From assembly GCA_009801015.1 (NCBI GenBank), contig VHZZ01017057.1:1-29021 (forward strand): 29,021 nt of DNA. Direction: 5' to 3'. The translations under genes and the position numbers were made by a program. Positions 28,392 to 29,021 of this stretch are shown here, piece after piece (position 1 is the stretch's first letter; every line of letters starts with the position of its first letter). Origin of the DNA: Silene noctiflora (lineage: Eukaryota; Streptophyta; Magnoliopsida; Caryophyllales; Caryophyllaceae). The notes under the pieces were generated by a model that worked only from the letters and a program-made list of their open reading frames with translations, searched no databases and was not told where the DNA came from.

Positions 28392-28803
28392 ATGGATTTA
28401 CACGTGATAAATTTACTAACCGAAGAAGTAATATTTTACAAGTATCCAAATTGGCTTTATGAAAGGATACTTTTACAAGATTCATTGATTTGGGATTTCT
28501 CCCAGTGCCTCGGTTTCTCTCGCACTACCTTCGAGCCTGGGGTCCTTCAGTTGTACCTTGACCAACTTTTGGTTCAATCAAAGCAAGATCGACAAGTTAC
28601 CACCAATCCAACATCAATTACGAAAACAACAGAAATCAGTGGTAGGTGTTTTTGTAACACAGAAGCTCGATTGATTGGCCAATGTGGGGGTAACTCAACA
28701 AGATCGACCCGCGTTTATGGAGGAAGATGAACTTCCTGCGGCTCTCGTTCAATTACAGCAGTATGAAATTAGTGATGCATCACTGCGGCCTAACCTCGAG
28801 TAG
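28392..28803 (+). CDS. Unidentified coding-like stretch downstream of RAPTOR
   Basis: An open frame from 28392 runs through PGVLQLYLDQLLVQSKQDRQ and TNPTSITKTTEIS. If 28642-28702 is removed (GTAGGT…CAACAAG, 61 nt), the frame continues in phase into DRPAFMEEDELPAALVQLQQ and YEISDASLRPNLE before TAG at 28801-28803. The 3' part has an amino-acid mix typical of a real acidic C-terminus. The first residues may be 3' UTR rather than coding. I do not recognise a family. A 61-nt intron is short for plants. It could be a gene fragment, a captured exon pair or chance. Confidence 0.25.
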
Positions 28804-28848
28804 TTTCTTTCTATGCTTCTGTTTCACAAAAAATACACTAATAGATAG

Positions 28849-29021
28849 TAGGCCTGGTCAAAGGTGCGGGTCGACCCGGCTAACCCGGACCCGACCCGCC
28901 AGTGGACCCGCCTTGCANCCGGACCTGTCAGACCCGGACATGGAACCGGCCCGGCCCGTTTATACCACATGACCGGGTCCGGGTCAGAATTTTTGAACCC
29001 GGCCCGTTAGATGACTCGTCT
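28849..29021 (+). mobile_element. GGGTC-rich element, 5' part only
   Basis: From TAGGCCTGGTCAAAGGTGCG on, the sequence is packed with CCCGACCCG/GGGTCCGGGTC motifs, like the subterminal repeats of the intron-20 hAT MITEs. The other end lies beyond the window, so no target duplication can be checked. It carries one N (28918). Confidence 0.5.

Overview
The window is plant nuclear DNA: an intron-rich gene with GT-AG introns, AT-rich non-coding sequence, and many plant-type transposable elements (Ty1-copia, Helitron, hAT, Mutator-like, Stowaway, LINE, SINE). The protein it encodes follows the Arabidopsis RAPTOR1 sequence closely along its whole length, so a eudicot is likely; the order is not proven by the sequence. 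Three single N bases (398, 2346, 28918) show that this is a draft assembly.

One complete protein-coding gene fills most of the window. It is RAPTOR (regulatory-associated protein of TOR) on the + strand, from ATG 3579 to TGA 28069. I joined 23 coding exons by hand using splice sites, reading phase and family similarity. The total is 4047 nt, or 1348 residues, without any frameshift or stop. The protein has an N-terminal RNC/caspase-like domain, a HEAT/ARM-like middle, a Ser-rich linker and a C-terminal WD40 propeller. RAPTOR is the substrate-recruiting scaffold of TOR complex 1, so the gene belongs to nutrient and energy signalling. Introns make up about 20.4 kb of its 24.5 kb.

Layout: 1-342 is a decayed Ty1-copia RNase H end, followed by a polypurine tract and the start of a 3' LTR (689). 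At 985-3176 lies a non-autonomous Helitron with both termini and an A/T insertion site. It carries six modules that look like plant snRNA promoters (USE plus TATA at RNA polymerase II spacing), and this is the most unusual thing in the window. It leaves only about 400 bp of other sequence before the RAPTOR start codon. From 3579 to 28069 come the RAPTOR exons, with introns swollen by transposons: a hAT MITE and a SINE (intron 1), a LINE relic and Stowaway element (intron 2), a Stowaway element (intron 5), a SINE-like repeat and a GGCGGCC-ended MITE (intron 6), a 759-bp hAT element (intron 10), a 58-T tract with target-site-like repeats (intron 13), a mini Stowaway (intron 14), tandem repeats and a second SINE-like copy (intron 15), and in intron 20 two inverted copies of one hAT family on either side of a Mutator-like element. 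After the gene there is a 3' UTR-like region, a short unidentified coding-like stretch (28392-28803), and the start of another GGGTC-rich element cut off by the window end.

No rRNA, functional tRNA, CRISPR or bacterial-type features are seen. Introns 3, 4, 7, 9, 11, 12, 16, 17, 19 and 22 are short (82-287 nt) and hold nothing notable except the tandem acceptor of intron 16.
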